DNA of 15,867 bases from an uncultured Clostridia bacterium (GCA_944376035.1 CALWBJ010000192.1:1-15867); one strand, 5' to 3'. Counted from the stretch's first letter, positions 6,924 to 15,562 are shown. The notes: a model not told the origin generated them from the letters alone. Numbers and translations are program-made.

Positions 6924-6990
6924 GAATACCGTAAGGTTTAATTAAGTAAAAATTATGTAAAAGCAACATCAAATTATCCGAATACCGTAA
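6924..6990. repeat. Spaced direct repeat in the 386-nt gap before the ferritin-like gene
   Basis: GAATACCGTAA occurs at 6924-6934 and 6980-6990, 56 bases apart. Read on the minus strand each copy is followed within two bases by ATAATTT. The rest of this gap (6751-7136) holds the terminator at 6999-7046, the orphan ribosome binding site and AT-rich DNA in which no convincing promoter or gene was found. Confidence 0.4.
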
Positions 6991-6998
6991 TAAAGTAA

Positions 6999-7046
6999 AA
7001 AAGTCTCCGCCCGCCGCAATTAAAATCGCGACGGGCGGAGACTTTT
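6999..7046 (-). terminator. Strong rho-independent terminator after the repeat lipoprotein gene
   Basis: A GC-rich 11-bp stem, GTCTCCGCCCG (7003-7013) with CGGGCGGAGAC (7032-7042), extends by four A-T pairs at its base. The 18-base loop can form a further three-pair stem. On the minus strand the stem is followed by six T residues. It lies 90 bases past the lipoprotein stop. The T run on the plus side is shorter, so minus-strand use is favoured. Confidence 0.88.
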
Positions 7047-7136
7047 ATCTTTTATTTTTTAATTTATATGTTAACCTTTTTAATTTTTTATCTTGTAATC
7101 TTTTATATAAGATATATTATGTCAGTTGTAATTTTA

Positions 7137-7733
7137 TCAATAAGGTTTTGTCCATATACCGTCGAGTTTACACTTTACGGTAAGAGTTACTGCGGCAGTA
7201 TCGAAAATCTCATCGCTGAATACCGTTTCGGATGTGATTTGCTTATTCCCGTAATACCAACCCACAAAAGAATAATCTCTTGTTTCACCATTCACCGCCA
7301 CAGGCGTTACCAGACTTTCGCCGAGAGTCTGCCCTTCCGCTACCGTAACAGGCTGAATATAGTCTTTGCCGTTGTAAAGACACTTAACGGTACGCCCGTC
7401 AACTTCACAGGTAAGCACGAAGTTTACCGTATAAACATATTCGCTGTTCTCATCAATCCACTGCGCCTTTACGGTTACGGTATCGGTAATAGCGTTTAAA
7501 TCCTTATCCCAACCGTTAAAAACAAATCCTTCGCGTTTGAAAACCGGCGGATCAAGTTCCGTTGCGCTGCTCACAGTCTGCACCGTCTCTCCCGAAAAGA
7601 GCGTACCGCCGTTCCCGTCGAAAGTTACAGTGAAACCAGCAGTACCTTCGCATGCCGTGCTGAATGAAACCGTCAGCAAAATAAGAAAAGTCAGTAAAAT
7701 TACAGAAATTTTGTTTTTGCGTTTACTCATCAT
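7137..7733 (-). CDS. Putative lipoprotein with Listeria-Bacteroides (InlB B-type) repeat
   Basis: This 198-residue exported protein has a basic N-terminus (MMSKRKNK), a hydrophobic segment (about 9-24) and a probable lipobox ending in SFSTAC, with Cys28 as the lipid-modified residue; Ser at -3 makes the box less than ideal. Residues about 33-92 match the Listeria-Bacteroides repeat: VTFDGNGGT, then REGFVFNGWD, then TVTVKAQW. A second, degenerate unit follows (about 100-190), with YSFVGWYYGNKQ and LTVKCKL. Such modules are small beta-grasp domains used as surface stalks or adhesion spacers. The protein stops soon after the second unit with no LPXTG or S-layer domain, so lipid anchoring is the likely attachment. 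ATG 7733 is chosen; ATG 7730 is equally possible. The ribosome binding site is weak (GGGG, 11 bases away). Confidence 0.75.
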   Translation of the reverse strand: MMSKRKNKISVILLTFLILLTVSFSTACEGTAGFTVTFDGNGGTLFSGETVQTVSSATELDPPVFKREGFVFNGWDKDLNAITDTVTVKAQWIDENSEYVYTVNFVLTCEVDGRTVKCLYNGKDYIQPVTVAEGQTLGESLVTPVAVNGETRDYSFVGWYYGNKQITSETVFSDEIFDTAAVTLTVKCKLDGIWTKPY

Positions 7734-7879
7734 TATTCTTTATTCCCCGTCTGAAACTAACGTTTGTTTTGTAAAAATTAAAAAATACTCTTCCCCTTGT
7801 CGGTGTTATTATTGTTTATAGTAATAAAATTTTTCTACAAAAAATATAAATTACTTTTAAAATTCAAATCCGACAAAAC

Positions 7880-7919
7880 TTGTCTTTGCGCTACCGCAAA
7901 GACAAAAGGCTAGCCTTTT
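7880..7919 (-). promoter_or_regulatory. Paired hairpins at the 5' end of the lipoprotein leader
   Basis: In transcript order there is first a 16-bp palindrome, AAAAGGCTAGCCTTTT (7904-7919), then an 11-bp stem, TTGTCTTTGCG with CGCAAAGACAA (7895-7905 and 7880-7890), around a four-base loop. The second stem's GACAA can instead pair with a TTGTC three bases further on. With the promoter at 7938-7966, these hairpins begin about 12 nt into a leader of roughly 200 nt. They could protect the mRNA 5' end, act as an attenuator, or belong to a small RNA. Confidence 0.55.
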
Positions 7920-7937
7920 TATTGTTTTACATTATTT

Positions 7938-7966
7938 ATTTTATTATATATGCTTTCTTTTGTCAA
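7938..7966 (-). promoter_or_regulatory. Sigma-A promoter of the repeat lipoprotein gene
   Basis: On the minus strand a perfect TTGACA (7961-7966) and TAAAAT (7938-7943) are 17 bases apart. Predicted start is near 7931, about 200 nt before the ATG. It is the best promoter match in the window. Confidence 0.8.
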
Positions 7967-8069
7967 TAGAAAAAATAAAATCACTAAGACTTAAAAAGGT
8001 GAATGTCTTTTAAAGTTTTTATTAACTAAAATTTCTCTATCAATTAAAACTAAAAATAATATATAATTT

Positions 8070-8107
8070 AAAAATAAAATCAGCCATACGAAAAAATCCG
8101 AGGCTGA
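8070..8107 (-). terminator. Terminator after the three-helix membrane protein gene
   Basis: TCAGCC (8080-8085) and GGCTGA (8102-8107) pair around a 16-base loop that can form two more C-G pairs. On the minus strand it is followed by TTTTATTTTT. It lies about 95 bases past the stop at 8202. The stem is short, so efficiency is uncertain. The rest of the 468-nt gap at 7734-8201 is AT-rich, apart from the lipoprotein promoter and leader. Confidence 0.65.
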
Positions 8108-8201
8108 AAATTGTTGCGATTTTTTATGCGCTTTTTTATTAAAGATAATTTCAACTTATTTACATTTTTTAAAATCACAAAAAGACAATATTAAGAAATT
8201 A

Positions 8202-8942
8202 TCACACTCCGTATTTTGCCATAATTTTAAGCACCGCGCCCAGACCGTCGTTTATTTGGCTCTGTGTTTCGGGAAGCGCGTTGCCGCTTTCCGCCCGGCT
8301 TACGGCATACTTTAAGTCCTTTACCTGGCGCTTTTCGGCACTGTTTAAATTATAATAATTTAATCTTTCAATCACGTTTTTTACATGCGTAAAATCAAGT
8401 TCGGGAGGTTTCATGGCGCTATTACTTTTTTCCTGAGATTTTTCACATGTTATCTTATAATTTTCAGGCCGTTCGTTTTCTTTTTCTTCAATATAACTAT
8501 TATCTGAATTGCCTTTTATGAAATCCTCGGCGGCTTTTAATCTCGAAGCGACTTCTTCTCCGTCAGAATCCTTTATTTTTTTATCGATTATTCTGATAAG
8601 ATCCTTGTGCTCTTTACGTATCCTGAACTCCCTTTCCCCGAAGAGCACGAAAAAAATGAATAGTAAAGAGGCAAAAGAAAGAGTTATAAGCGGAAAAACA
8701 AGTAACTCCCACGCGTAAACGCTCCCCGCGGCAAGGTTTCCCGCCATTTGAAATATAATCATTCCCGCTGTAAAAAGGATAAATATAAACCGCTCTTTTT
8801 TTGTTTTTCCCCGCCTGACGCAGTGCAGTATAAAAAGAGTTATAAACACCGCCGTTATCAGACCAACCGCCAGAAAAAATATACCGTCAAGCCCGAGATT
8901 TTCAAAAAAACCGCACATCGCGCCCAAAAAACTCTTATTCAT
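8202..8942 (-). CDS. Three-helix membrane protein of unknown function
   Basis: I do not recognise a family for this 246-residue protein. Helices are visible at about 18-41, 51-70 and 77-101, followed by a charged C-terminal region of some 145 residues. That region has two amphipathic, probably coiled stretches (FRIRKEHKDLIRIIDKKIK and later THVKNVIERLNYYNLNSAEK) separated by a Lys/Glu/Asn-rich linker. The basic loop VRRGKTKKER after the first helix and the large charged tail suggest an outside N-terminus and a cytosolic C-terminus. The start is placed at ATG 8942, not the upstream ATG 8960, because a GGAGG box lies six bases before 8942 and would fall inside the coding region of the longer form, which has no site of its own. 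It is a single gene with its own terminator. Confidence 0.7.
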   Translation of the reverse strand: MNKSFLGAMCGFFENLGLDGIFFLAVGLITAVFITLFILHCVRRGKTKKERFIFILFTAGMIIFQMAGNLAAGSVYAWELLVFPLITLSFASLLFIFFVLFGEREFRIRKEHKDLIRIIDKKIKDSDGEEVASRLKAAEDFIKGNSDNSYIEEKENERPENYKITCEKSQEKSNSAMKPPELDFTHVKNVIERLNYYNLNSAEKRQVKDLKYAVSRAESGNALPETQSQINDGLGAVLKIMAKYGV

Positions 8943-8955
8943 TATATACCTCCAA

Positions 8956-8970
8956 AACATGATACATGTT
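8956..8970. repeat. Short inverted repeat before the membrane protein's ribosome binding site
   Basis: AACATG (8956-8961) and CATGTT (8965-8970) flank ATA, forming a perfect 6-bp inverted repeat just upstream of the GGAGG box. It is small enough to be chance but is well placed for an operator or a translation-control hairpin. Confidence 0.35.
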
Positions 8971-8978
8971 CGTCGGTA

Positions 8979-9018
8979 TCGTATAATGCCGTTTTGTGTC
9001 GTATATTGTCTTTGTGTG
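8979..9018. repeat. Two imperfect 20-bp tandem repeats upstream of the membrane protein gene
   Basis: The units at 8979-8998 and 8999-9018 match at 16 of 20 positions, both opening with TCGTATA and ending with TGTG. A 20-bp period is close to two helical turns, so two bound proteins would sit on one face of the DNA. A weak promoter (AAGACA, 18 bases, CATTAT on the minus strand) overlaps them. Confidence 0.45.
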
Positions 9019-9089
9019 CCGAAATATTTTCCCGTTTACTTTTTAACGGTAATTATATATATTAAAATATAAAATATAAATTACTCTGT

Positions 9090-12000
9090 CTACTCTACCG
9101 CAACCTGTTCGCCTGTAAGAAGGCTGACGAGCGATTTTTTTATGACTTTGATTTTCAGAACTTTTTCGACCGCGCTCGCATACAGATTGACCTGCCCCGA
9201 ATACCTGTGCAGTAGTGCCTCTCTGCCCGCTTTTGAATATTTATAATCGATTATTTCCGCGCCGTCTTCGCTTATTAAAAGTAAATCTATAACACCCTGA
9301 ACGACAATTTCCGAATGGCTATCGGTGTCAAGCACCTGTTTAGCGGGAAGACTCACAAGAAAACTTTTTTCGCGGTATATTTTTTTATTTTCTATACCTT
9401 TAAACGCCTGACCCGACAGCGCTGTTTTTATGCTTTCGAGATTTATGGAATTGATTTGTTCTTCTGTCATCAGCCCGTCTTTAATAAAGCGTGCCTTTTC
9501 AAAATCAAAATCCGAATTAAAATCGTAAAGTTCCATGAATTTATGTGCCGTTATACCTTTTTCGCGCGCATTATCATCCGTTTCGGGATAAAGTTCGTTG
9601 ACGGCGTAATAATCTTTGTTGACAGAGCCTTCCGAAAGGGCGGTTACGCTGCTTTTGAGCGGAAGAACGGTATCCGAAATATACGGATAGACCCAATCGA
9701 GGCGTTTTTTCATTTCCGACATTATTTCAGGATCGGCGCCCGCCATTATGATTTGTCTTTTTTCCTTTTCCGCACCGAAAAATCCGCACTCTTCCCTTTG
9801 ATGGTCTATAATCGGAAGATAAGCGGGGATATAATCCAAAAATTTTTCCGCGCCCGAAAAAACTTCACGCCTGTCGTCGGATTCCGAAACGAAAGTCAGA
9901 TGCAGTGAATACTTTGCGCGCGTTGTCGCCACATAAAAAAGTCGGAGCTCTTCCTTTACGGCGTTTTCGCGCATGCGCTCTTTTATTAACCCGCGGAGCG
10001 GAGTTTCATTCATCACTCCCGACTCGTCGTCATAATACTTGACCGCAAAGCCGTATTCGCGGTCGAACAGCACTTCGTCGCGCTCGCTGTCTTTATTGAA
10101 ACGCCTTTCCAGTCCGCACGCCATCACGACGGGAAATTCCAGACCTTTGGACGCATGTATGGTCATTACCCTTACCGCGTTTTCCTCTCCGCCGACGGCA
10201 AGGTCGATATTTGACGAGGACGAGGAAACGAATTCCAGAAATTCCCTCACCGAATACCTTTTCCCGCCCGAAACGCTCGCAGATATAAATCTTCTAAGTC
10301 TTTTGGCTTTAATTTCCCCCGCGCTTTCGGAATACAGCGCTGCTTCCATATCCGAGTCGGCAACAAGCCTTTCAAGTATATCGTGCGCGCACAAAAATTC
10401 GCTTAAAAAACGCATTTTTTTAAAGTAGGCGTCGAACGCGCGAACCTTTTCGCCGAGAGATTGCATATTACAATCTTTACAATACTCGTATGCGGCGTAA
10501 AAACCGTCCTCTCTCTTAGCCTCTGGGCGAGAAAAATATCCGTCGCTTATTTCAAGAAGTTCTTCGTCGGTAAAATTGCCTATACGGCTTTTCATTACGG
10601 TCGCGAGAGGTATGTCCTTTATAAAGCAGTCTAAAAGTTCGAGCGCGGAAATAAGCACCCTTATTTCGGGATAGTCTTTTATGTCTTCTCTTACTTCCGA
10701 GTTGACGGGTATATTGTATCTTAAAAGTCCTTTTACGATTCCCGTAACAAATTCGTTGCTGCGGTTTCTTGTAAGGATGGCAATATCTTTAAAAGTAACG
10801 CGGCGGAACTCTTTTTCCTTTGCGTCATAGTATTTTTTGTTTAATTCGTCTGAAATTATCCCCGCGATAAGGTCTGCCGTATCGTTGCGCTCGCTTTCCT
10901 TTTCTTTTTTCATCTCTTCGAGTATATCGTAAATTCGGGGTTTTTCGGATTCTCTTTTAGCCCTTTCCTCAGGAATAAGTCGGTGAAGATACACTCTTCC
11001 TTCCTTTCCTTCTCCCAGTCCGCCCGTAAGCATCGAGCCTGACGCATAGTCGGCGCCGTAAAACTCTTTTGTCATGGAAAAAGAAAATATCCGGTTTACC
11101 GCGTTAAGTATGTTTTCCGCCGAACGGAAATTGCGGTTAAGCCTTACGGTACTCTCGCCGCATTCCTGCATTTTTTCGAATTTATCTCTGAAAAACTCGG
11201 GTCTGCAACCTCTGAATCCGTAAATACTCTGCTTTTCGTCCCCGACCATGAAGGTATTATTGTCGGATATAAGCGAAATTATTTTTTCCTGAACGCCGTT
11301 TATGTCCTGATACTCGTCGATAAAAATATAATCGTACTTACCTTTAACGCCATCCAAAATCTCTTTATCGCTCAGCGCTTTAAGCGCGAAATGTTCGAGG
11401 TCGTTAAAATCGACCGAATTTTCTTCGTTCTTTTCGAGAGCGTAAAGTTCGGAAAACCTGTTTAAAATTTTTATTATTTCCCCGCTGTGCTCGGACAGAA
11501 TTTTTGTCTTTTCCAAGTCCGACTCGAAATTTTCCGTACAGCCCGAATACCTTGCAACGAGTTTTTTGAAGCGTTCGCGGCAAGAGGTAAGCAAGTCCTT
11601 GGCTTTTTTCGCCTTTTCGTCGAGATTTCTTTCAAGCCGCATATCGAGTTTGAAATTTTCGTAATTTTTAAGCACATAAACGTCTTTTCCGCTCATGGCA
11701 TCCTCTGCCGCATTTAAAAGCGTTTCGGAAAGAGCGGCGCCCTTATCGGAACCGTAAGTTTTGAAATCAGCCAGGGCTTTTTTTAAATCCTCGCAAATTC
11801 TTTTAAGTTGCCGCACGGCGTATGAGTAATATGTGTCTATAAGTTCTCTAAAACCCTCTTCGGTATAAAACGTTAAAGCGCGGCCCGCTTCATAAGCGGG
11901 GTCTTCTTCGGTAACGCACTTTTCGTAAAGGTCAGCGATAAGTTTTTTAAACCTTGCGTCCGAACGCTTGTAAATATGCCTTTTAAGCACTTTTTCGAAA

Positions 12001-12446
12001 AGCGGGTCTTTGGCTTCGTAAAACTCTCGGAAAGTTTTGTTTATTGCCGATTCTTTAAGGGACTGCGCCTCGTTCTCGTCGCAAATTTTAAAATCGGGTG
12101 CAATTCCGGCGGCGAAAAAATAAGTGCGTATCAGACGGGCGCAGAAGGAGTGAAGGGTGGAAATATCTGCCGTCGATATTTCTCCCAACTGCTCGGCAAG
12201 CCTTTTATCTCCGGTGAGTCTCACTTTTTCAGCGAGCGACTTTTTGAGTTTGTCTTTCATGTCTGCCGCCGCCGCTTCGGTAAAAGTAACGGCGAGAACG
12301 CGGTTTACCTGCGTCTGCTTATCGGTAATAAGCCGCGTGAGACGTTCTATCATGACCGTAGTCTTTCCGCTCCCTGCCGAGGCGGAAACTAAAATATTGC
12401 CTTTATTATGCTCTATAACGCGCATCTGGTCTTCGGTAAAAGCCAT
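9090..12446 (-). CDS. addA: AddA, helicase-nuclease subunit A
   Basis: AddA is the UvrD-type 3'-5' helicase and nuclease of the AddAB complex, which resects double-strand breaks for RecA loading in the cytoplasm. The 1118 residues show all expected parts: Q-motif start FTEDQ, Walker A SASAGSGKTT (Lys28), motif Ia VTFTEAAAADM, motif II FIDEYQD (377-381), motif III VGDEKQSIYGFRG (401-413), motif V MTIHASKGLEFP (761-772) and motif VI LFYVATTRAK (836-845). The C-terminal RecB-type nuclease has His968, Asp1054 (GVIDLL) and Asp1067-Tyr-Lys1069. Length is about a tenth shorter than Bacillus AddA. It starts 2 nt after the addB stop with a GGAGGAG box inside addB, so translation is probably coupled. 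The stop is TAG, backed up by TAA two codons later. Confidence 0.97.
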   Translation of the reverse strand: MAFTEDQMRVIEHNKGNILVSASAGSGKTTVMIERLTRLITDKQTQVNRVLAVTFTEAAAADMKDKLKKSLAEKVRLTGDKRLAEQLGEISTADISTLHSFCARLIRTYFFAAGIAPDFKICDENEAQSLKESAINKTFREFYEAKDPLFEKVLKRHIYKRSDARFKKLIADLYEKCVTEEDPAYEAGRALTFYTEEGFRELIDTYYSYAVRQLKRICEDLKKALADFKTYGSDKGAALSETLLNAAEDAMSGKDVYVLKNYENFKLDMRLERNLDEKAKKAKDLLTSCRERFKKLVARYSGCTENFESDLEKTKILSEHSGEIIKILNRFSELYALEKNEENSVDFNDLEHFALKALSDKEILDGVKGKYDYIFIDEYQDINGVQEKIISLISDNNTFMVGDEKQSIYGFRGCRPEFFRDKFEKMQECGESTVRLNRNFRSAENILNAVNRIFSFSMTKEFYGADYASGSMLTGGLGEGKEGRVYLHRLIPEERAKRESEKPRIYDILEEMKKEKESERNDTADLIAGIISDELNKKYYDAKEKEFRRVTFKDIAILTRNRSNEFVTGIVKGLLRYNIPVNSEVREDIKDYPEIRVLISALELLDCFIKDIPLATVMKSRIGNFTDEELLEISDGYFSRPEAKREDGFYAAYEYCKDCNMQSLGEKVRAFDAYFKKMRFLSEFLCAHDILERLVADSDMEAALYSESAGEIKAKRLRRFISASVSGGKRYSVREFLEFVSSSSSNIDLAVGGEENAVRVMTIHASKGLEFPVVMACGLERRFNKDSERDEVLFDREYGFAVKYYDDESGVMNETPLRGLIKERMRENAVKEELRLFYVATTRAKYSLHLTFVSESDDRREVFSGAEKFLDYIPAYLPIIDHQREECGFFGAEKEKRQIIMAGADPEIMSEMKKRLDWVYPYISDTVLPLKSSVTALSEGSVNKDYYAVNELYPETDDNAREKGITAHKFMELYDFNSDFDFEKARFIKDGLMTEEQINSINLESIKTALSGQAFKGIENKKIYREKSFLVSLPAKQVLDTDSHSEIVVQGVIDLLLISEDGAEIIDYKYSKAGREALLHRYSGQVNLYASAVEKVLKIKVIKKSLVSLLTGEQVAVE

Positions 12447-12448
12447 AT

Positions 12449-15400
12449 CTATTTCTCCTCCCCGTCAAAAGAATTTTCTATCGTACTTTCGTTTACCGAG
12501 CCCACCTCTCGCGCGGGAGAAGTACCTTCGCACAACCATTTATACTTACAATATTCGCACGTACCCTGATACGGGGACTGCGCGATAACGCCGTCAAGCA
12601 TATATTCGGCGGCTTTGTCGCTGACTTTGAGCGCATAGCCGACATAAGCGTTAAGAGCCGATTCCGTGCTTGCTTTTTTTATCTTGTCCTTATCGAATGT
12701 TACGGGTAAAAGGTCGCTTGAACCTATCTCGTCAAGTCTCGAATCCTGCGCCAGAAGTATCGACTTGTCGTTTAAAAATTTCCCCGCCGCCATGGGCGCG
12801 TCTTTATCTTCTTTCGTCACGTAACGGTCGTAAACGGGATAATAAAACGCTCCCGCGAGTTTTTTACCTTTCACCGCCGCGGCATAAAGATAAAGTTGCA
12901 ATTTAACGCCCGCGAAAAGCGATTTATCGCTCGCGTCCACACTGCCCGTCTTGTAATCTACAACCCGGTAATAATCGTTATAAACGTCTATCCTGTCTAT
13001 TTTTCCCGTCAATTTGACTTTGCCTCCCGCAAGTTCCACCGGCGGATACTTTTTCCCGAAACCGAAAGCCGCCTCGAATTCATAAGGTCTGAACTTTGAA
13101 CGCGTAAACTGATTGTGTATTTTTCGGCAGAACTTTTCGGCTTCTTTGATTATTCGGTTTAAAGCGGAAGAAGTATCTCCCTCGGAAAAAAACCGCTTAT
13201 ATTCGGGTCTCGATATTACAGGCTCCACTGCATTTTTGAACACTTTATCAAACACCTCGGGAGAGGTTATCGAATCTATATTTTTTACAAACTCCGAAAA
13301 TATTTCGTGAATGAGATTTCCCGCGGAAAGGGGGTTGACGTTACCCTCCTCCCTGTCTTTGAGCCGCAGAAAATGCGAGGCAAAAGATTTATAAGGACAG
13401 GCGTAAAAATCTTCTATAACCGTCGGAGAGGTTACGGGTCTTATAACCGAGCGGCTGCTGCCTTCAAGTCTCAGTTTAGGCTCGGAGTTAAGCCTTGACG
13501 CGATATTTTTAACGCTGTCGGAATTTTTATACAGGTAATAATAAGCCGCGGGAAGCACAAGGTCGTTTTTCTCGCCGTCGATATACTCTCCGCAACCGCG
13601 CGCAAACGAATAAAGACCCTGCTTTTCGGTATAATAATCGGAAAGTTCGTCCGTATCGGTATCAATATCTTTATTTTTTACCGTAAACAAACTCGCGCAA
13701 TAAGTTATTACTTCGCTTTTGACGTTTTCTTTGCCGTCGGGAGAAAAAAGCGGACAGGAAAGATAAAGTTTTTTACCGAACGCGGAAAGTCCCAGCCCCA
13801 CACTCTCCTTTTCTCGGCGGTTTACTATTTTTATCTTCGGTTCGACGGAAATTTTTATTGACGAGAGTTTATCGATGTCAGAATCGGTTAAAAGCGCGAC
13901 GTCGTCCTTTACAGACGGCACTTTGTCGGTAAGTCCCAAAGCAAAAAGATAATCCGCACAGGCAAGCCCCGTCTCTCGGTATCCGCCGGCAAACACCGCG
14001 TCGGCATACTGCGGAATTATCGAGAGTTCAAGCGCGGACACTCCGCCCGAAAAAAGAGTTTTAAATTCCGAAACGGTAATCGGAGTATCGCCTAAAATTA
14101 GTTCGAGTTGATTAAGTATTCCTTCCACCGCGTCGTATATTTGGTCGTTTACCGCCGCCTGGTCAAGTTCGCCCGCTTCTTTAAGCGACAAAGAAAATTC
14201 TTTCAGCGTGTTTTTTACGTCCAGCGTTTCAAGCATTTCAAAAACGCCGAAATCTTTTATAACCGAAGAGACTTTTTCCCTGAAAGCATTGTATTCTGAT
14301 AGCGGCACGGACTCTTCTCCCAGAGTAAACGGAACAAATATCCTGCCGTAGTTAATATTGTATCTGATAAGGTAGTTTTCAAACTCGTCTGTAAAACGCT
14401 TGTCCTTGCAAAAGAGCGGGTTTTTAATAAAGGCACAAAGTGCTTTTCTCTCTCTGTTTTTTCTGAAAATCTCCGCATAATCGGATATAAGGCGTATAAG
14501 AGGGTGATTTACGGGTTTTTTACGTTCGTCGAGAAATAGCGGTATATCATAAAGATCGAAAATCCGCTTCAATTCGTCGCCGTATAGTTCTGTATCCGAA
14601 AGAGCGAGTGTAATTTCTTTATACTTTACGCCGCGGCAGACCAGACTTTTTATGCGTTTTGCCGCCCTCTCGATTTCCTCTTTTACGGTATAAGGCGAAG
14701 AATATATGATTTTATCCGTGCTCTCCTGCTTTTTTCCGAATGCGAACGGATTAAAAAGATTTTCCCTTAAAACGGCCGCCTCTTTTACCGCGGAGTCCGT
14801 AGCCCTCTGGCTTATACACTTTACGCCCGATTTCGCGCAAAGGAAGCGGAAAACTTCCGCCGTTTCGTTAAGGTAAAGATACTCGTTATCGCCGCCCGTA
14901 AGAATTGCGGTTACCGAGCGGGCGTTTTCAATAAGCGCGGAGACGGCGTCTCGCGCCTGCCTTGTCCAGCCGTTATAGCCCACAAGATAAACGTCCGAAC
15001 GCTTAATGTCTTGGTCTTTTTCTATTACCGAAGACAGGCAGGAAAGTACCGACCCCTGATCGTCATAGCCGTTATCCGATAGAAACTGCTCGTACAACTT
15101 ATAAACCTTGCCTATGTCCGAAAGTTTATTTTTCAAAATGCCCGAAACGCATTCGCACGCCCTGAACACATCTTCGGGAACGACGCCCGCGCTTTTTAAC
15201 TGCATCAGAAGTTCGAAAAGAGACGGGGCGAGATTTGCTTTACTCGGCGCAAAACAGTCGAGCGGCGTGGTGAGCAATATCTTTTTAACCGCCATTGCCG
15301 AACCCTCGCGCGAAAGAACGTTATCCGAGCGTTTCCTTTTTGCAAGATAATTTCCGAAAGAATATACATCGGTGTTAAAACTCCCGCCGTATGCGGAAAG

Positions 15401-15562
15401 TATGCTCCGTTCAACCATGAGCGAAACTTTTTCTTCGCAGAATATTAAATTTTTACGGTCAAGGCCTTCGGTTTTACCTTTAAGGCAACCGTTCAGCGCA
15501 GAAAAAATATCGTAGTTTGACGGGCATAAAATGAGTTCAGCCCTTTTATTTATTATATTCAT
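12449..15562 (-). CDS. addB: AddB/RexB, helicase-nuclease subunit B
   Basis: AddB is the partner of AddA, with an inactive helicase-like fold for DNA-end and Chi handling and a second RecB-type nuclease that cuts the 5' strand. Among the 1037 residues, the C-terminal nuclease shows His752 (GNLIHEIF), Asp857 (GKIDRID) and Asp869-Tyr-Lys871 (VVDYKTGS). The iron-sulfur staple has one early cysteine, Cys722 (FYACPYKSF), and the C-x2-C-x5-C group Cys1002, 1005 and 1011, as in AddB. The N-terminus (RAELILCPSNYD) lacks the GxxGxGK Walker A of Bacillus AddB and so resembles streptococcal RexB. ATG 15562 has no ribosome binding site but sits seven bases after an extended -10, which suggests a leaderless message. 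It is the first gene of an addB-addA operon. Confidence 0.95.
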   Translation of the reverse strand: MNIINKRAELILCPSNYDIFSALNGCLKGKTEGLDRKNLIFCEEKVSLMVERSILSAYGGSFNTDVYSFGNYLAKRKRSDNVLSREGSAMAVKKILLTTPLDCFAPSKANLAPSLFELLMQLKSAGVVPEDVFRACECVSGILKNKLSDIGKVYKLYEQFLSDNGYDDQGSVLSCLSSVIEKDQDIKRSDVYLVGYNGWTRQARDAVSALIENARSVTAILTGGDNEYLYLNETAEVFRFLCAKSGVKCISQRATDSAVKEAAVLRENLFNPFAFGKKQESTDKIIYSSPYTVKEEIERAAKRIKSLVCRGVKYKEITLALSDTELYGDELKRIFDLYDIPLFLDERKKPVNHPLIRLISDYAEIFRKNRERKALCAFIKNPLFCKDKRFTDEFENYLIRYNINYGRIFVPFTLGEESVPLSEYNAFREKVSSVIKDFGVFEMLETLDVKNTLKEFSLSLKEAGELDQAAVNDQIYDAVEGILNQLELILGDTPITVSEFKTLFSGGVSALELSIIPQYADAVFAGGYRETGLACADYLFALGLTDKVPSVKDDVALLTDSDIDKLSSIKISVEPKIKIVNRREKESVGLGLSAFGKKLYLSCPLFSPDGKENVKSEVITYCASLFTVKNKDIDTDTDELSDYYTEKQGLYSFARGCGEYIDGEKNDLVLPAAYYYLYKNSDSVKNIASRLNSEPKLRLEGSSRSVIRPVTSPTVIEDFYACPYKSFASHFLRLKDREEGNVNPLSAGNLIHEIFSEFVKNIDSITSPEVFDKVFKNAVEPVISRPEYKRFFSEGDTSSALNRIIKEAEKFCRKIHNQFTRSKFRPYEFEAAFGFGKKYPPVELAGGKVKLTGKIDRIDVYNDYYRVVDYKTGSVDASDKSLFAGVKLQLYLYAAAVKGKKLAGAFYYPVYDRYVTKEDKDAPMAAGKFLNDKSILLAQDSRLDEIGSSDLLPVTFDKDKIKKASTESALNAYVGYALKVSDKAAEYMLDGVIAQSPYQGTCEYCKYKWLCEGTSPAREVGSVNESTIENSFDGEEK

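Noticed and set aside
7996..8029. Plus-strand small open frame after an AAGGTG box
   Set aside because: Only eight codons, and the box is too close to the ATG for normal initiation.
8943..8960. Longer form of the membrane protein starting at ATG 8960
   Set aside because: No ribosome binding site precedes 8960, while a GGAGG box sits six bases before ATG 8942; the longer start would place that box inside the coding region.
9315..12588. Plus-strand open frames inside addA and the end of addB, some over 130 codons
   Set aside because: They lie opposite confirmed coding sequence, have no family motifs or ribosome binding sites, and are rich in Phe, Arg and Ser as expected of antisense frames.
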